Origin: an uncultured Saccharospirillaceae bacterium
GTDB lineage: Bacteria; Bacteroidota; Bacteroidia; Flavobacteriales_D; CAJJDF01
Assembly (NCBI GenBank): GCA_950054195.1
Contig: CATLPG010000029.1
Span: forward strand, 1-35,057
Direction of reading: 5' to 3'
DNA length: 35,057 nucleotides
Shown here: positions 1 to 6,564 of the stretch, in pieces
How the letters are laid out: each line of letters opens with the position of its first letter
Numbering within the stretch: position 1 is the stretch's first letter
The notes under the pieces: generated by a model
The model's database searches: none
What the model saw: only the letters and a program-made list of their open reading frames with translations
What the model was told of the DNA's origin: nothing
Position numbers and translations under genes: made by a program

Positions 1-290
1 AAATCTGCTTTTACTTGTTGGGCTGCGGAATCAATATAAATATTATCTATATTCCATTCATCAATTTTATCTTTAACATGATTTGCTAATTCTGAAGTAG
101 TCGACTCTTTAGAAATAAATTCATCAAGTACCCAATACTGTTTACCATTTGTTCCAATTACAACAAATACATTTTCATCACGATATCCTACATCTAATCC
201 TGCTATAACCTCTGTAAACCGTTCACCTATATAGTCACCTATATGTTTATCCTCATCTAAAGATTCATAAACTTGATCTTCTGTAGTTGT
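1..290 (-). other. Terminase large-subunit nuclease-domain segment (phage-type), fused to pth
   Basis: Residues 151-246 of the open frame have the order expected for the RNase H-like C-terminal nuclease of phage large terminases. An acidic linker ([10 protein letters not shown], like the stretch before the nuclease in many terminases) leads to [11 protein letters not shown], with the first metal-binding Asp at residue 183. Then come a strand with YWVLDEFIS and the helix-strand [12 protein letters not shown], with a second acidic residue at Asp237. In known phages this domain cuts concatemeric DNA during packaging. The ATPase half would normally precede it but is replaced here by Pth. The frame runs off the window, so its end is unknown. 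Assignment to the terminase 3C/6C type is from motif memory only. Confidence 0.7.
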
Positions 291-740
291 CCATTCACCC
301 AGCACATAGTCAATTTGTTTACCTTTTGAAAACTCGCTGCCAATCCCAAATCTTAAGCGAGCATATTTTTGAGTACCTAATACTTGATTAATGTGCTTTA
401 ACCCGTTATGTCCGCCATCGCTTCCTTTTCCTTTTAATCGAAGTTTTCCAAAGGGAAGTGCAAGATCATCAGTAACGATCAATGTGTTTTCGAGTGGTAT
501 TTTTTCTTTTTGCATCCAGTATTGAACTGCGCTACCACTTAAATTCATGTAGGTTGATGGTTTTAGGCATACAAGTGTTCGGCCTTTAAATTTATGCTTG
601 GCTACATCACCGTAACGTAATGTCTCAAAAGCAGAACTGGACTCATCAATAAGAGAGTCCAGTACTTTAAAACCAATGTTGTGACGTGTATTTGTATACT
701 TGTCACCTATATTTCCTAGTCCAACAATGAGGTATTTCAT
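1..740 (-). CDS. pth: Peptidyl-tRNA hydrolase, N-terminal ~150 aa, continuing in frame into phage terminase (chimeric, partial)
   Basis: The frame starts with ATG at 740 and stays open for 246 codons to the window edge. Residues 1-150 are a typical bacterial peptidyl-tRNA hydrolase, which releases peptides from stalled peptidyl-tRNA in the cytoplasm. The start [10 protein letters not shown] gives the substrate-binding Asn10, RHNIG gives catalytic His20, [15 protein letters not shown] gives the conserved Asp near 91-92, and GGHNGL gives Asn112. The enzyme is normally about 185-190 aa, but after DYVLGEW (residues 144-150, about 308-291) the sequence stops resembling Pth. It then matches a terminase large-subunit nuclease domain in the same frame. 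The C-terminal ~35 residues of Pth are missing. It lies 22 bp after rplY on the same strand, the usual rplY/ctc-pth pairing, so the bacterial half is in its native place. The downstream half is probably an assembly chimera. Confidence 0.85.
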   Translation of the reverse strand, partial: MKYLIVGLGNIGDKYTNTRHNIGFKVLDSLIDESSSAFETLRYGDVAKHKFKGRTLVCLKPSTYMNLSGSAVQYWMQKEKIPLENTLIVTDDLALPFGKLRLKGKGSDGGHNGLKHINQVLGTQKYARLRFGIGSEFSKGKQIDYVLGEWTTTEDQVYESLDEDKHIGDYIGERFTEVIAGLDVGYRDENVFVVIGTNGKQYWVLDEFISKESTTSELANHVKDKIDEWNIDNIYIDSAAQQVKAD

Positions 741-762
741 TCGTTGACTTAAAAATTAGAAA

Positions 763-1371
763 TTATGCTTCAGCAGCAGCTTCAGCTTCTTCTGTTTCTT
801 CTTCTTCCTCATCATCAGCAGCAACAGCACCTCTAGCCATTTTAACTGATACGATTACATCTCTTTGGTCACCAATAGTTTCGATACCATCGATGTTGAT
901 ATCTGCAAATCTAACGCTGCTTCCGATTTTCATTTTAGAAATATCAATTTTGATAGTTTCTGGGAAAGCATTTGCTAAACCTCTAACTTTGATTTTTCTC
1001 TTATTCAAACGTAGTTTACCACCTTGCTGAACACCTGGAGATACACCGTGTAATTCAACTGGTAATTGAACAGAAATAGGCTTGTCTTCTTTTACTAAAA
1101 GTAAATCAATATGAACAACTCTATCAGTTACAGGGTGAAATTGTAATTCTTGGATGATTGTTTTGTGCTTTGCTCCATCAATTTCAATCTCAATGAAATT
1201 TACTGATGGCGTCCAAACTAATTTGTTTAATTCAGTTTCTTTTACTGCAAAGTTAATGTTGTTTCCATCTCCATAGATAACACCTGGAACTTGACCTGCT
1301 GCTCTAAGAGCTTTAGCATCTTTTTTCCCTACGTTCTTTCTTGAAGAACCGCTCAATGATACTGTTTTCAT
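763..1371 (-). CDS. rplY: 50S ribosomal protein L25/general stress protein Ctc
   Basis: This 202-aa protein is the long (CTC/TL5) form of bL25, which binds 5S rRNA in the large ribosomal subunit. The N-terminal ~95 residues are the L25 fold (opening MKTVSLSGSSRKNVGKKDAK, then GQVPGVIYG). Residues ~100-180 are the CTC beta-domain (ISVQLPVELHGVSPGVQQGG). The last ~18 residues are an acidic, alanine-rich tail. Its ATG lies 29 bp after the prs stop and its stop 22 bp before pth, so prs-rplY-pth is very probably one transcript, an arrangement common across bacteria. I saw no defect. Confidence 0.95.
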   Translation of the reverse strand: MKTVSLSGSSRKNVGKKDAKALRAAGQVPGVIYGDGNNINFAVKETELNKLVWTPSVNFIEIEIDGAKHKTIIQELQFHPVTDRVVHIDLLLVKEDKPISVQLPVELHGVSPGVQQGGKLRLNKRKIKVRGLANAFPETIKIDISKMKIGSSVRFADINIDGIETIGDQRDVIVSVKMARGAVAADDEEEEETEEAEAAAEA

Positions 1372-1400
1372 TTTATTCGTTGTTTTTTTATTTAGTTTAT

Positions 1401-2327
1401 TTATACAAATTGATTGCTTATTGACTGGTGATTTTGTACACTTCTAATCACATTAGCAAACAAATCTGCCACAGACAAAACTTTAATTTTATCCGAGACG
1501 GATCGCAAAGGTACAGAATCTGTTACAATTAATTGCCTTAATCCTGATTTTTCTATCCTTTCATAGGCAGGTCCAGAAAGTAGTGGATGTGTAATTACAG
1601 CACTCACAGATTTTGCCCCTCTTTCTAAAATCATGTCGGCTGCTTTGCAAAGTGTTCCGGCAGTGTCTATGATATCATCAACAATAATTACGTTTCTGTC
1701 TTTTACTTCTCCAATAACGGTCATTTGGGCTACCTCATTCGCTTTTTCTCTTTGTTTGTAGCAGATCGCTAAATCAGCATCTAGGTATTTTGCGTAGTTG
1801 TTTGCTCTTTTGGTACCTCCTGTATCTGGAGCAACAATTGTTAAATCTTCAATGTTTAAGTTTTTCAAGTAGGGTAGAAAAACAGTAGATGCAAACATAT
1901 GATCAATTGGAACTGAGAAAAAACCTTGAATTTGATCAGCGTGTAAATCCATTGTCATTACTCTATCAACACCGGCAGCTTCTAACAGATTTGCCATTAG
2001 TTTTGCACCAATAGCAACTCTTGGGCGATCTTTACGGTCTTGACGAGCATAGCCGAAATACGGAATTACAGCTATAATTTTCCTAGCAGAAGCTCTTCTT
2101 GCAGCATCGATCATTATGAAAAGCTCCATAATGTTATCAGAAGGCGGGATGGTTGGTTGTATGATAAAAACATCTTTACCCCTTACGGTTTCTTCGTATG
2201 ATGCTTGAATTTCTCCATCGCTAAATTGCTGAATATCTACCACTCCTAATGGTTCTCCAAAGGATCGTGCAACATTTTCTGCAAATTGACGGGATGCAGA
2301 ACCCGAAAAAAGTATAGTTTCAGCCAT
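1401..2327 (-). CDS. prs: Ribose-phosphate pyrophosphokinase (PRPP synthetase)
   Basis: The enzyme makes 5-phosphoribosyl-1-pyrophosphate from ribose-5-phosphate and ATP, feeding purine, pyrimidine, histidine, tryptophan and NAD synthesis. From the ATG at 2327 it is 308 aa, the normal family length. Visible motifs are the flexible catalytic loop (KQREKANEVA, residues 191-200), the DLHADQIQGFF signature (127-137), and the PRPP-binding loop VDDIIDTAGT (216-225). The frame is open further upstream to 2474, but that extension would run antisense through the tRNA-Leu gene and has no family similarity, so the internal ATG (MAETILFSGS) is chosen. It is the first gene of a probable prs-rplY-pth operon, with a good promoter just upstream. 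Confidence 0.95.
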   Translation of the reverse strand: MAETILFSGSASRQFAENVARSFGEPLGVVDIQQFSDGEIQASYEETVRGKDVFIIQPTIPPSDNIMELFIMIDAARRASARKIIAVIPYFGYARQDRKDRPRVAIGAKLMANLLEAAGVDRVMTMDLHADQIQGFFSVPIDHMFASTVFLPYLKNLNIEDLTIVAPDTGGTKRANNYAKYLDADLAICYKQREKANEVAQMTVIGEVKDRNVIIVDDIIDTAGTLCKAADMILERGAKSVSAVITHPLLSGPAYERIEKSGLRQLIVTDSVPLRSVSDKIKVLSVADLFANVIRSVQNHQSISNQFV

Positions 2328-2351
2328 AGTGTGAGGTTTGTTTGGTGCAAA

Positions 2352-2382
2352 CAAAATTAACATAAAAACAGATGTTTGGCAA
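2352..2382 (-). promoter_or_regulatory. Bacteroidota-type promoter for prs
   Basis: On the minus strand TAATTTTG (2359-2352) matches the -7 consensus TAnnTTTG exactly. A TTG (2382-2380) lies 20 nt upstream, acceptable for the -33 element. The predicted transcript would begin about 20 nt before the prs ATG. No mapped start is available. Confidence 0.5.
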
Positions 2383-2404
2383 GGTGTTTTTTCACAAAGT
2401 TTGT

Positions 2405-2434
2405 TTGGCAATTTTAAAGGAATGCTTAATTTAG
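2405..2434 (+). promoter_or_regulatory. Probable promoter for tRNA-Leu
   Basis: TTG at 2405-2407 is followed after 19 nt by TAATTTAG (2427-2434), seven of eight matches to TAnnTTTG. Initiation would fall only a few bases before the mature tRNA 5' end, as expected for a single tRNA unit. It is divergent from the prs promoter. Confidence 0.45.
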
Positions 2435-2444
2435 CAGTCCTTAT

Positions 2445-2525
2445 GCCCGAGTGGCGGAACTGGTAGACGCGCACGACTCAAACTCGTGTTCCTTTGGAGT
2501 GTCGGTTCGATTCCGACCTCGGGTA
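2445..2525 (+). tRNA. tRNA-Leu, anticodon CAA
   Basis: An acceptor stem of GCCCGAG pairs with CTCGGGT (last pair G-U), followed by the discriminator A at 2525. The anticodon stem CACGA/TCGTG encloses the seven-base loop CTCAAAC, so the anticodon is CAA, reading UUG leucine codons. The T-arm contains GGTTCGATTCC, and a variable arm precedes it, as expected for a class II tRNA. A full CCA is not encoded. It is followed by a strong terminator and is transcribed alone. Confidence 0.95.
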
Positions 2526-2530
2526 CATTT

Positions 2531-2578
2531 AAAACTAAACCCTTGTTGTTATTAAGACGGCTAGGGTTTAGTTTTTTT
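2531..2578 (+). terminator. Intrinsic terminator of tRNA-Leu
   Basis: A perfect 12-bp inverted repeat, AAACTAAACCCT and AGGGTTTAGTTT, is separated by 19 nt and runs directly into a T tract ending at 2578. It begins 6 nt after the tRNA. Confidence 0.85.
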
Positions 2579-2615
2579 GATAGTTTTGTTATTTAGTTGG
2601 CTTTTAATATATAAA

Positions 2616-2641
2616 GATTCGATTCCTGTTTGAGTAAATTT
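2616..2641 (+). repeat. Degenerate copy of the tRNA-Leu 3' end (tentative)
   Basis: GATTCGATTCC (2616-2626) and the following bases to 2641 can be aligned with the T-arm/acceptor end of the tRNA (2504-2530). They share the 9-mer TTCGATTCC and a GAGTA-ATTT tail that differs mostly by transitions. No tRNA-like sequence is seen before it, so it is not a full pseudo-tRNA. It could be a decayed integration-site duplicate or chance. Confidence 0.2.
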
Positions 2642-2723
2642 GTTCTATTTAGAAATATTGAAGAATGATTTACGAGCTGAGCTCTTAATAAGGCCATACT
2701 TTATTAGCTCCCTCTACATATTT

Positions 2724-3452
2724 TTATTTAATTCTAACGAAAATCAATTTGTGTCGACTTTTTTGATTTTCACGCTGTTCAATTTCAAACTTATCAATCG
2801 ACTTTATAAGTGGAGTAAGCTTTTCAAAACCATAATTTCTTGAATCGAAATTGGGACGTTTTTTCTGTATCAAACTTCCTACATCTCCCAGAAAAGCCCA
2901 TCCGTCATCATCAGATAAATCCTTGATAGTTGAAGATATAAGATTTATTTCTTTTTTTGTTATTTTATCAATAATAGGTTCGTTTGTCTCTTTGTTTTCA
3001 ACTTTTTCTTCCGATTGTTTCTTTAAGATTTCGATATAAATGAATTTGTCACAAGCAACAATAAAAGGGTTAGGCGTTTTTTTCTCTCCTAATCCTATTA
3101 CTTGCATTCCAGCCTCTCTTAATCTCGTAGCTAACCTAGTAAAATCACTGTCGCTAGAAACAAGACAAAATCCATTAACTTTCCCACTATAAAGAATGTC
3201 CATAGCATCAATTATCATTGCTGAATCTGTTGCGTTTTTCCCTTTTGTATATCCGTATTGCTGAACAGGAGTTATAGCGTTTTCCAAAAGCAAATTTTTC
3301 CATTTATTTAACCCTGGCCTTGTCCAATCTCCATAAATTCTTTTAATAGTGGGATTACCATACTTGGTTATTTCCTCCATCATTTCCTTTACATGAGCCG
3401 AAGGAATGTTGTCTCCGTCAATTAAGACGGCCATATTTGAATTTGTATCCAT
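2724..3452 (-). CDS. NYN-domain (PIN-like) protein with C-terminal OST-HTH/LOTUS domain
   Basis: A 242-aa cytoplasmic protein with two recognisable modules. Residues ~6-142 are an NYN/LabA-like PIN-fold domain: LIDGDNIPS carries Asp12 and Asp14, NATDSAMIIDAMD carries Asp76 and Asp82, and LVSSDSDFTRLATRLRE carries Asp101 and Asp103. These are the acidic positions expected of a metal-dependent RNase active site. A charged linker (~145-165) leads to an OST-HTH/LOTUS domain (~166-240, WAFLGDVGSLIQKKRP...YGFEKLTPLI), a fold known to bind RNA, in some cases G-quadruplex RNA. RNA cleavage or RNA-binding regulation is therefore likely, but the substrate is unknown. It is a single gene with gaps of ~200 and ~330 bp on either side. 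I am confident of the domains, not of the function. Confidence 0.85.
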   Translation of the reverse strand: MDTNSNMAVLIDGDNIPSAHVKEMMEEITKYGNPTIKRIYGDWTRPGLNKWKNLLLENAITPVQQYGYTKGKNATDSAMIIDAMDILYSGKVNGFCLVSSDSDFTRLATRLREAGMQVIGLGEKKTPNPFIVACDKFIYIEILKKQSEEKVENKETNEPIIDKITKKEINLISSTIKDLSDDDGWAFLGDVGSLIQKKRPNFDSRNYGFEKLTPLIKSIDKFEIEQRENQKSRHKLIFVRIK

Positions 3453-3780
3453 TTAGTCTTTTTGTAATTTCATTACAACGAATTTGAGTATGAAACGAAG
3501 TTACCCTATAATTCCTAGATAACAAACTGTAAAGGAATTATCCAATACCTTTTGAGATTGGTTAATCTTGCTTTTATGAAAAAAACAAATGGGTTTTTCT
3601 CTTTTAGGCTATTTCCCTTGAAAATTCCTCAATCAATTTCAAATCTTTTATTAATGAAAGTTTCGATATTTGACCCATTTTGGGTACTTGATGGGAGACA
3701 GTTGAAAAATCATCTCCTTTTTTTGTGCTTTTATTTTTGAACCCCTTCGTTATCCCTAAAATGTTAGCAAGTTTGATTGT
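3453..3780. other. Intergenic region without supported gene (328 bp)
   Basis: This AT-rich gap separates two minus-strand genes. A 62-codon plus-strand frame at 3552-3740 has no recognisable similarity and no upstream signal, and I do not call it. There is a small hairpin ACCCA-TTT-TGGGT near 3677-3689. A weak GGAGA...TCTCC stem (3694-3698/3713-3717) is followed by seven T (3718-3724) and could end a short plus-strand transcript. Nothing else stands out. Confidence 0.5.
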
Positions 3781-4305
3781 TTAAGGCTTGTACCTAACAC
3801 CAGTTAATAACTCTTTATCTAACTCAGAGTTGTTATCAGAAGTGTGCAATACAGATATATCGCCTGTAGATTCAAGAATGACAGCCTTTACTTGCTTAAA
3901 ATCTATCACATTAGCTTCTCTTAATTTTGCTATAAGTTGCTCTTTTTCAATTCTGGCATGTTTTAGGTTATCATGCAAAATGGTGCTTTTATCCATTAAT
4001 AATAAAGGTCTATTAGATATAGCAGAGCTGAGAGTAGATGATACCCTTTGTAAGGATGAGAAAATAAAGGTAATTATAAGTAGACTCGCAATGGCTACAG
4101 AGCCTCTGGTAATACTTGTGCTTGATGTTAAAGTAGAAGAAATAATACTACCTATGGCTACGGTAAATGCAAAATCATAAGCACTAAACTTAGCAAAGGT
4201 TCGAAGCCCAATAATTCTCGTTACTAAAATAATAACAACAAACATTATAAAGCTTCCTACGATGGTTTCCCATATAGGATCTTTTATACTGTATATCCAA
4301 CTCAT
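3781..4305 (-). CDS. DUF421 (YetF-type) membrane protein
   Basis: A 174-aa protein with hydrophobic segments in roughly the first 85 residues (about 12-32, 43-62 and 67-86). They are followed by a small cytoplasmic domain. The segment VTRIIGLRTFAKFSAYDFAF corresponds to the RxxGKRxxxxxxxxDxv signature of the DUF421/YetF family. The C-terminal part (NRPLLLMDKSTILHDNLKHA...IEKEQLIAKLRE...VKAVILESTGDISVL) matches the family's soluble domain. YetF-family proteins are inner-membrane proteins of unknown activity; the founding Bacillus member has been studied mainly in spore and envelope contexts. It precedes the DUF748-like gene on the map, 31 bp from its stop, and the two are probably co-transcribed. 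Confidence 0.8.
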   Translation of the reverse strand: MSWIYSIKDPIWETIVGSFIMFVVIILVTRIIGLRTFAKFSAYDFAFTVAIGSIISSTLTSSTSITRGSVAIASLLIITFIFSSLQRVSSTLSSAISNRPLLLMDKSTILHDNLKHARIEKEQLIAKLREANVIDFKQVKAVILESTGDISVLHTSDNNSELDKELLTGVRYKP

Positions 4306-4336
4306 ATTTTGCTTTTTTAAAGGTTATAATACAATT

Positions 4337-5398
4337 CTAATCAATGTCTTTTAATAGATTTGGCTCTAAATTCGGTTCTAGTGCCTTAATAAAAGCATTT
4401 CTTAAAAAGCTCCCAACCGCTCTAAATAGTCTTACATCTGGATCATTCATATTACCAGAAAAAACAATTTTACTCCCTACTTGATCTTTGCTATGGTTTT
4501 CGAATAGAAAAGTTCCTACATCAACCAGTTTTTCTTTTATTCTTTGACCTAGCTTTTTTCCTTTATCATTTTTTGATGAAAATTTAGGTTCTTTTATTAA
4601 TGGTTTAACATAGCCTTCAACAGCTCCTTTGTTTGCGTATACTTCTGAGTAAACACTCATATTACCTTCTTCTGCATCTATGCTCATATACCCCATAAAA
4701 AAGCTATTTAACTCTTGCAGCGGTAAAGTTTCCATTGAAAGTTTTGAGTTAAACCCTCCTAGAGAATCAAAAGGATTAAGGGCAAGGTTTATTGCTAATT
4801 TTGATGTCGACATTACATCTCCTGTAGCATCTAATTTTGCTACCATATCTTCGCTTAGCTTTTTGCTGTTGGTTAAATTAGTTATGGTGCAATTAAAATT
4901 ATCAACCAAAACATCTACGTTTGGACTTGTAGACTTATCTATGTAATGAATGTCTCCATCAGTTATTTTAATTCTATTAATGTTGATAGGCATTAAGTCA
5001 AGAACTCGTTCTTTAAATTTTGAATCTTCAACACCGTCATAATTATTTTCATCTTGTTTTTTCGATAGGTTTATAAATCTAACAGAGGGTTTTACAATAT
5101 AAGCCTCTCCCACAATAGCACCGTTCCATATTTGATTCCATTGTATAGACCAATCGATTAGTTGTGCCTCAATTAATGGGTGATCAGGATGATCATTCGA
5201 AAAGAACTTAAACCCTTTAATTTTACTTCCTCCTCTGTATAGGGCTAAATCAATATCTTCTATACTACCAGTATAACCTTCAAGATTTTGTAATCTACTG
5301 TTAAGCACATTTAATACTATAAAGGGTAGTGCTATTCGAATAGCGATTAATACGGCAAGCGTAATAATCCAATATTTATATTTTTTCAACTTTTTCAT
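4337..5398 (-). CDS. AsmA/DUF748-like membrane-anchored periplasmic protein
   Basis: A 353-aa protein with a single N-terminal membrane segment (residues ~11-32, after a lysine-rich start). A long beta-rich periplasmic region follows. NVLNSRLQNLEGYTGSIEDI at the membrane exit and ALYRGGSKIKGFKF are typical of DUF748/AsmA-like proteins. So is the later SKIVFSGNMNDPDVRLFRAV, which resembles the closing repeat of that group. Such proteins are implicated in envelope biogenesis or phospholipid transport, but which step this one serves is unknown. It lies 31 bp upstream of the DUF421 gene in transcription order. A tandem 15-bp duplication lies in its leader region. Confidence 0.7.
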   Translation of the reverse strand: MKKLKKYKYWIITLAVLIAIRIALPFIVLNVLNSRLQNLEGYTGSIEDIDLALYRGGSKIKGFKFFSNDHPDHPLIEAQLIDWSIQWNQIWNGAIVGEAYIVKPSVRFINLSKKQDENNYDGVEDSKFKERVLDLMPININRIKITDGDIHYIDKSTSPNVDVLVDNFNCTITNLTNSKKLSEDMVAKLDATGDVMSTSKLAINLALNPFDSLGGFNSKLSMETLPLQELNSFFMGYMSIDAEEGNMSVYSEVYANKGAVEGYVKPLIKEPKFSSKNDKGKKLGQRIKEKLVDVGTFLFENHSKDQVGSKIVFSGNMNDPDVRLFRAVGSFLRNAFIKALEPNLEPNLLKDID

Positions 5399-5440
5399 GA
5401 CAGATTGTTATAATCAAATTCATTGAAAAAATTGTACCAT

Positions 5441-5470
5441 TTTTACAAAGCTTAATTTTACAAAGCTTAA
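5441..5470. repeat. Perfect tandem duplication of a 15-bp unit
   Basis: TTTTACAAAGCTTAA occurs at 5441-5455 and again, identically, at 5456-5470, 43-72 bp before the ATG of the DUF748-like gene. On the minus strand each unit reads TAAGCTTTG, which is one base away in spacing from the TAnnTTTG promoter box. It may be a duplicated promoter-like element or simple replication slippage. Confidence 0.85.
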
Positions 5471-5564
5471 AAGAGAGAAATAGTTTTTTTTGAGACTTTT
5501 ATACGCTAAAAGCGGGGATTATTTTCCCTTTTTTTGATGAATTAGTTTGCTTGTAAGTAATTGA

Positions 5565-6434
5565 CTAAAAAATATCTGGTCTGCCACCATCATTTTTAGT
5601 CCCTTGTCCATCTTCGGTTCTAGGACAATCTGGCTTTGTTAGCCAAACGATGCGTAAAGAAATAATAACTGGACGATAACGTGAATTGAAAAAGCCAAGG
5701 GTACTTCTGCCTCCTTCAAATTTCCAAACATTTAGTACCGGTGTTTCTACCATTGGGATTAAATAAACAAGTTCAGAAAACTTAAACCCTAAGCCAAATT
5801 TATAATGAATTTGCACACCAAACCTTGAGGGTACTTCTTGATATGTTGAAGCATAAGCTGTTCCATCATTAGAAGCAGTTTTTCTTATAATCGAGTAATC
5901 TATATTTGCTCCTAAGGTATTTTGAATAAAAAAGTTTCTGTTAGCAGCAATTACATGATTGGCATTAAAATGTGCAGTGGCGTTATGTAAACTAAAGCTT
6001 TGTTCGTGAAAAGAAACAGTTGTTGTATCTGGAATTAATTGATCATAGGATAATCCGTATGATTGTTCTCCTCTAAGTTGTTTATAGGCTAAACCATAAT
6101 CAATATAGTGTATTAATCCCTTCGAGCGAAGTATTTTGTACCTGCCGCCTTCAAGATAAAGTCCAAGCTTACTGTTTTGTTGCAAATCGATGGTGCTAAG
6201 TGTTCCATTATCTCCTTGAGTTTCTAATATTGGGTCATATTTAAAGAAATTAAGTTTAGGCGTTAATGTAACACCGGGTGCTATATACCAGCCAGATCTA
6301 TTAAGAGGTCTTAAGTAATCTGCTAGTCCTCCTGTTTTTTTGCTCTTTACCCTATATTGTTTGTATTGGGCTATACCCGTGTTTGATGTAATTAGCAAAC
6401 ATAATAATAACAAAAGATGGAGTAGATTTTTCAT
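5565..6434 (-). CDS. Secreted, probably outer-membrane beta-barrel protein of unknown function
   Basis: From the ATG at 6434 it is 289 aa and starts with a clear Sec signal peptide (MKNLLHLLLLLCLLITSNTG, then IAQ, cleavage about residue 23). A TTG 24 bp upstream keeps the frame open but spoils the signal, so the ATG is preferred. The mature part is a series of alternating, aromatic-rich strands with short turns, for example YIAPGVTLTPKLNFF, GLYLEGGRYKIL, FIQNTLGANIDYSI and FGVQIHYKFGLGFKF, ending SRYRPVIISLRIVWLTK. That pattern fits an 8-14 strand outer-membrane barrel. The tail is hydrophilic (CPRTEDGQGTKNDGGRPDIF). No named family was recognised. It is separated from the upstream TPR lipoprotein gene by a terminator, so it has its own transcript. 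Confidence 0.7.
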   Translation of the reverse strand: MKNLLHLLLLLCLLITSNTGIAQYKQYRVKSKKTGGLADYLRPLNRSGWYIAPGVTLTPKLNFFKYDPILETQGDNGTLSTIDLQQNSKLGLYLEGGRYKILRSKGLIHYIDYGLAYKQLRGEQSYGLSYDQLIPDTTTVSFHEQSFSLHNATAHFNANHVIAANRNFFIQNTLGANIDYSIIRKTASNDGTAYASTYQEVPSRFGVQIHYKFGLGFKFSELVYLIPMVETPVLNVWKFEGGRSTLGFFNSRYRPVIISLRIVWLTKPDCPRTEDGQGTKNDGGRPDIF

Positions 6435-6455
6435 AGCTAGCTTAAATAAGTAGAA

Positions 6456-6463
6456 CAAAAATA
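6456..6463 (-). promoter_or_regulatory. Candidate -7 box for the barrel-like gene
   Basis: The minus strand reads TATTTTTG, an exact TAnnTTTG match, 22 bp before the ATG at 6434 and just downstream of the terminator of the preceding gene. No TTG is found at the usual distance, so support is partial. Confidence 0.3.
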
Positions 6464-6506
6464 AATTAAAAGTATTTTAATTTCACTTGATAGTTACAAG
6501 TTGATT

Positions 6507-6545
6507 AAAAAAAAACGGCTTGGAAACTTCCAAGCCGTTTTGAAT
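6507..6545 (-). terminator. Strong intrinsic terminator after the TPR lipoprotein gene
   Basis: A 14-bp arm AAAACGGCTTGGAA (6512-6525) is the exact inverse of TTCCAAGCCGTTTT (6528-6541). On the minus strand the hairpin is followed by an uninterrupted T tract (complement of A 6507-6515). It lies about 20 bp after the stop at 6565. Confidence 0.9.
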
Positions 6546-6564
6546 AAAAACTAGTATAATTTAG

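Noticed and set aside
1-310. Prophage integrated into pth and lpdA
   Set aside because: Integration at these genes would not give in-frame fusions inside conserved motifs, and no attachment repeats or integrase flank either join.
2328-2474. 49-codon N-terminal extension of prs
   Set aside because: It would run antisense through tRNA-Leu and its promoter, has no family similarity, and the internal ATG gives the usual 308 aa.
3552-3740. 62-codon plus-strand frame in the 3453-3780 gap
   Set aside because: No recognisable similarity, no upstream box and ordinary AT-rich composition. I could not tell it from chance.
3788-4180. 130-codon plus-strand frame opposite the DUF421 gene
   Set aside because: It is an antisense shadow of a well-supported membrane gene.
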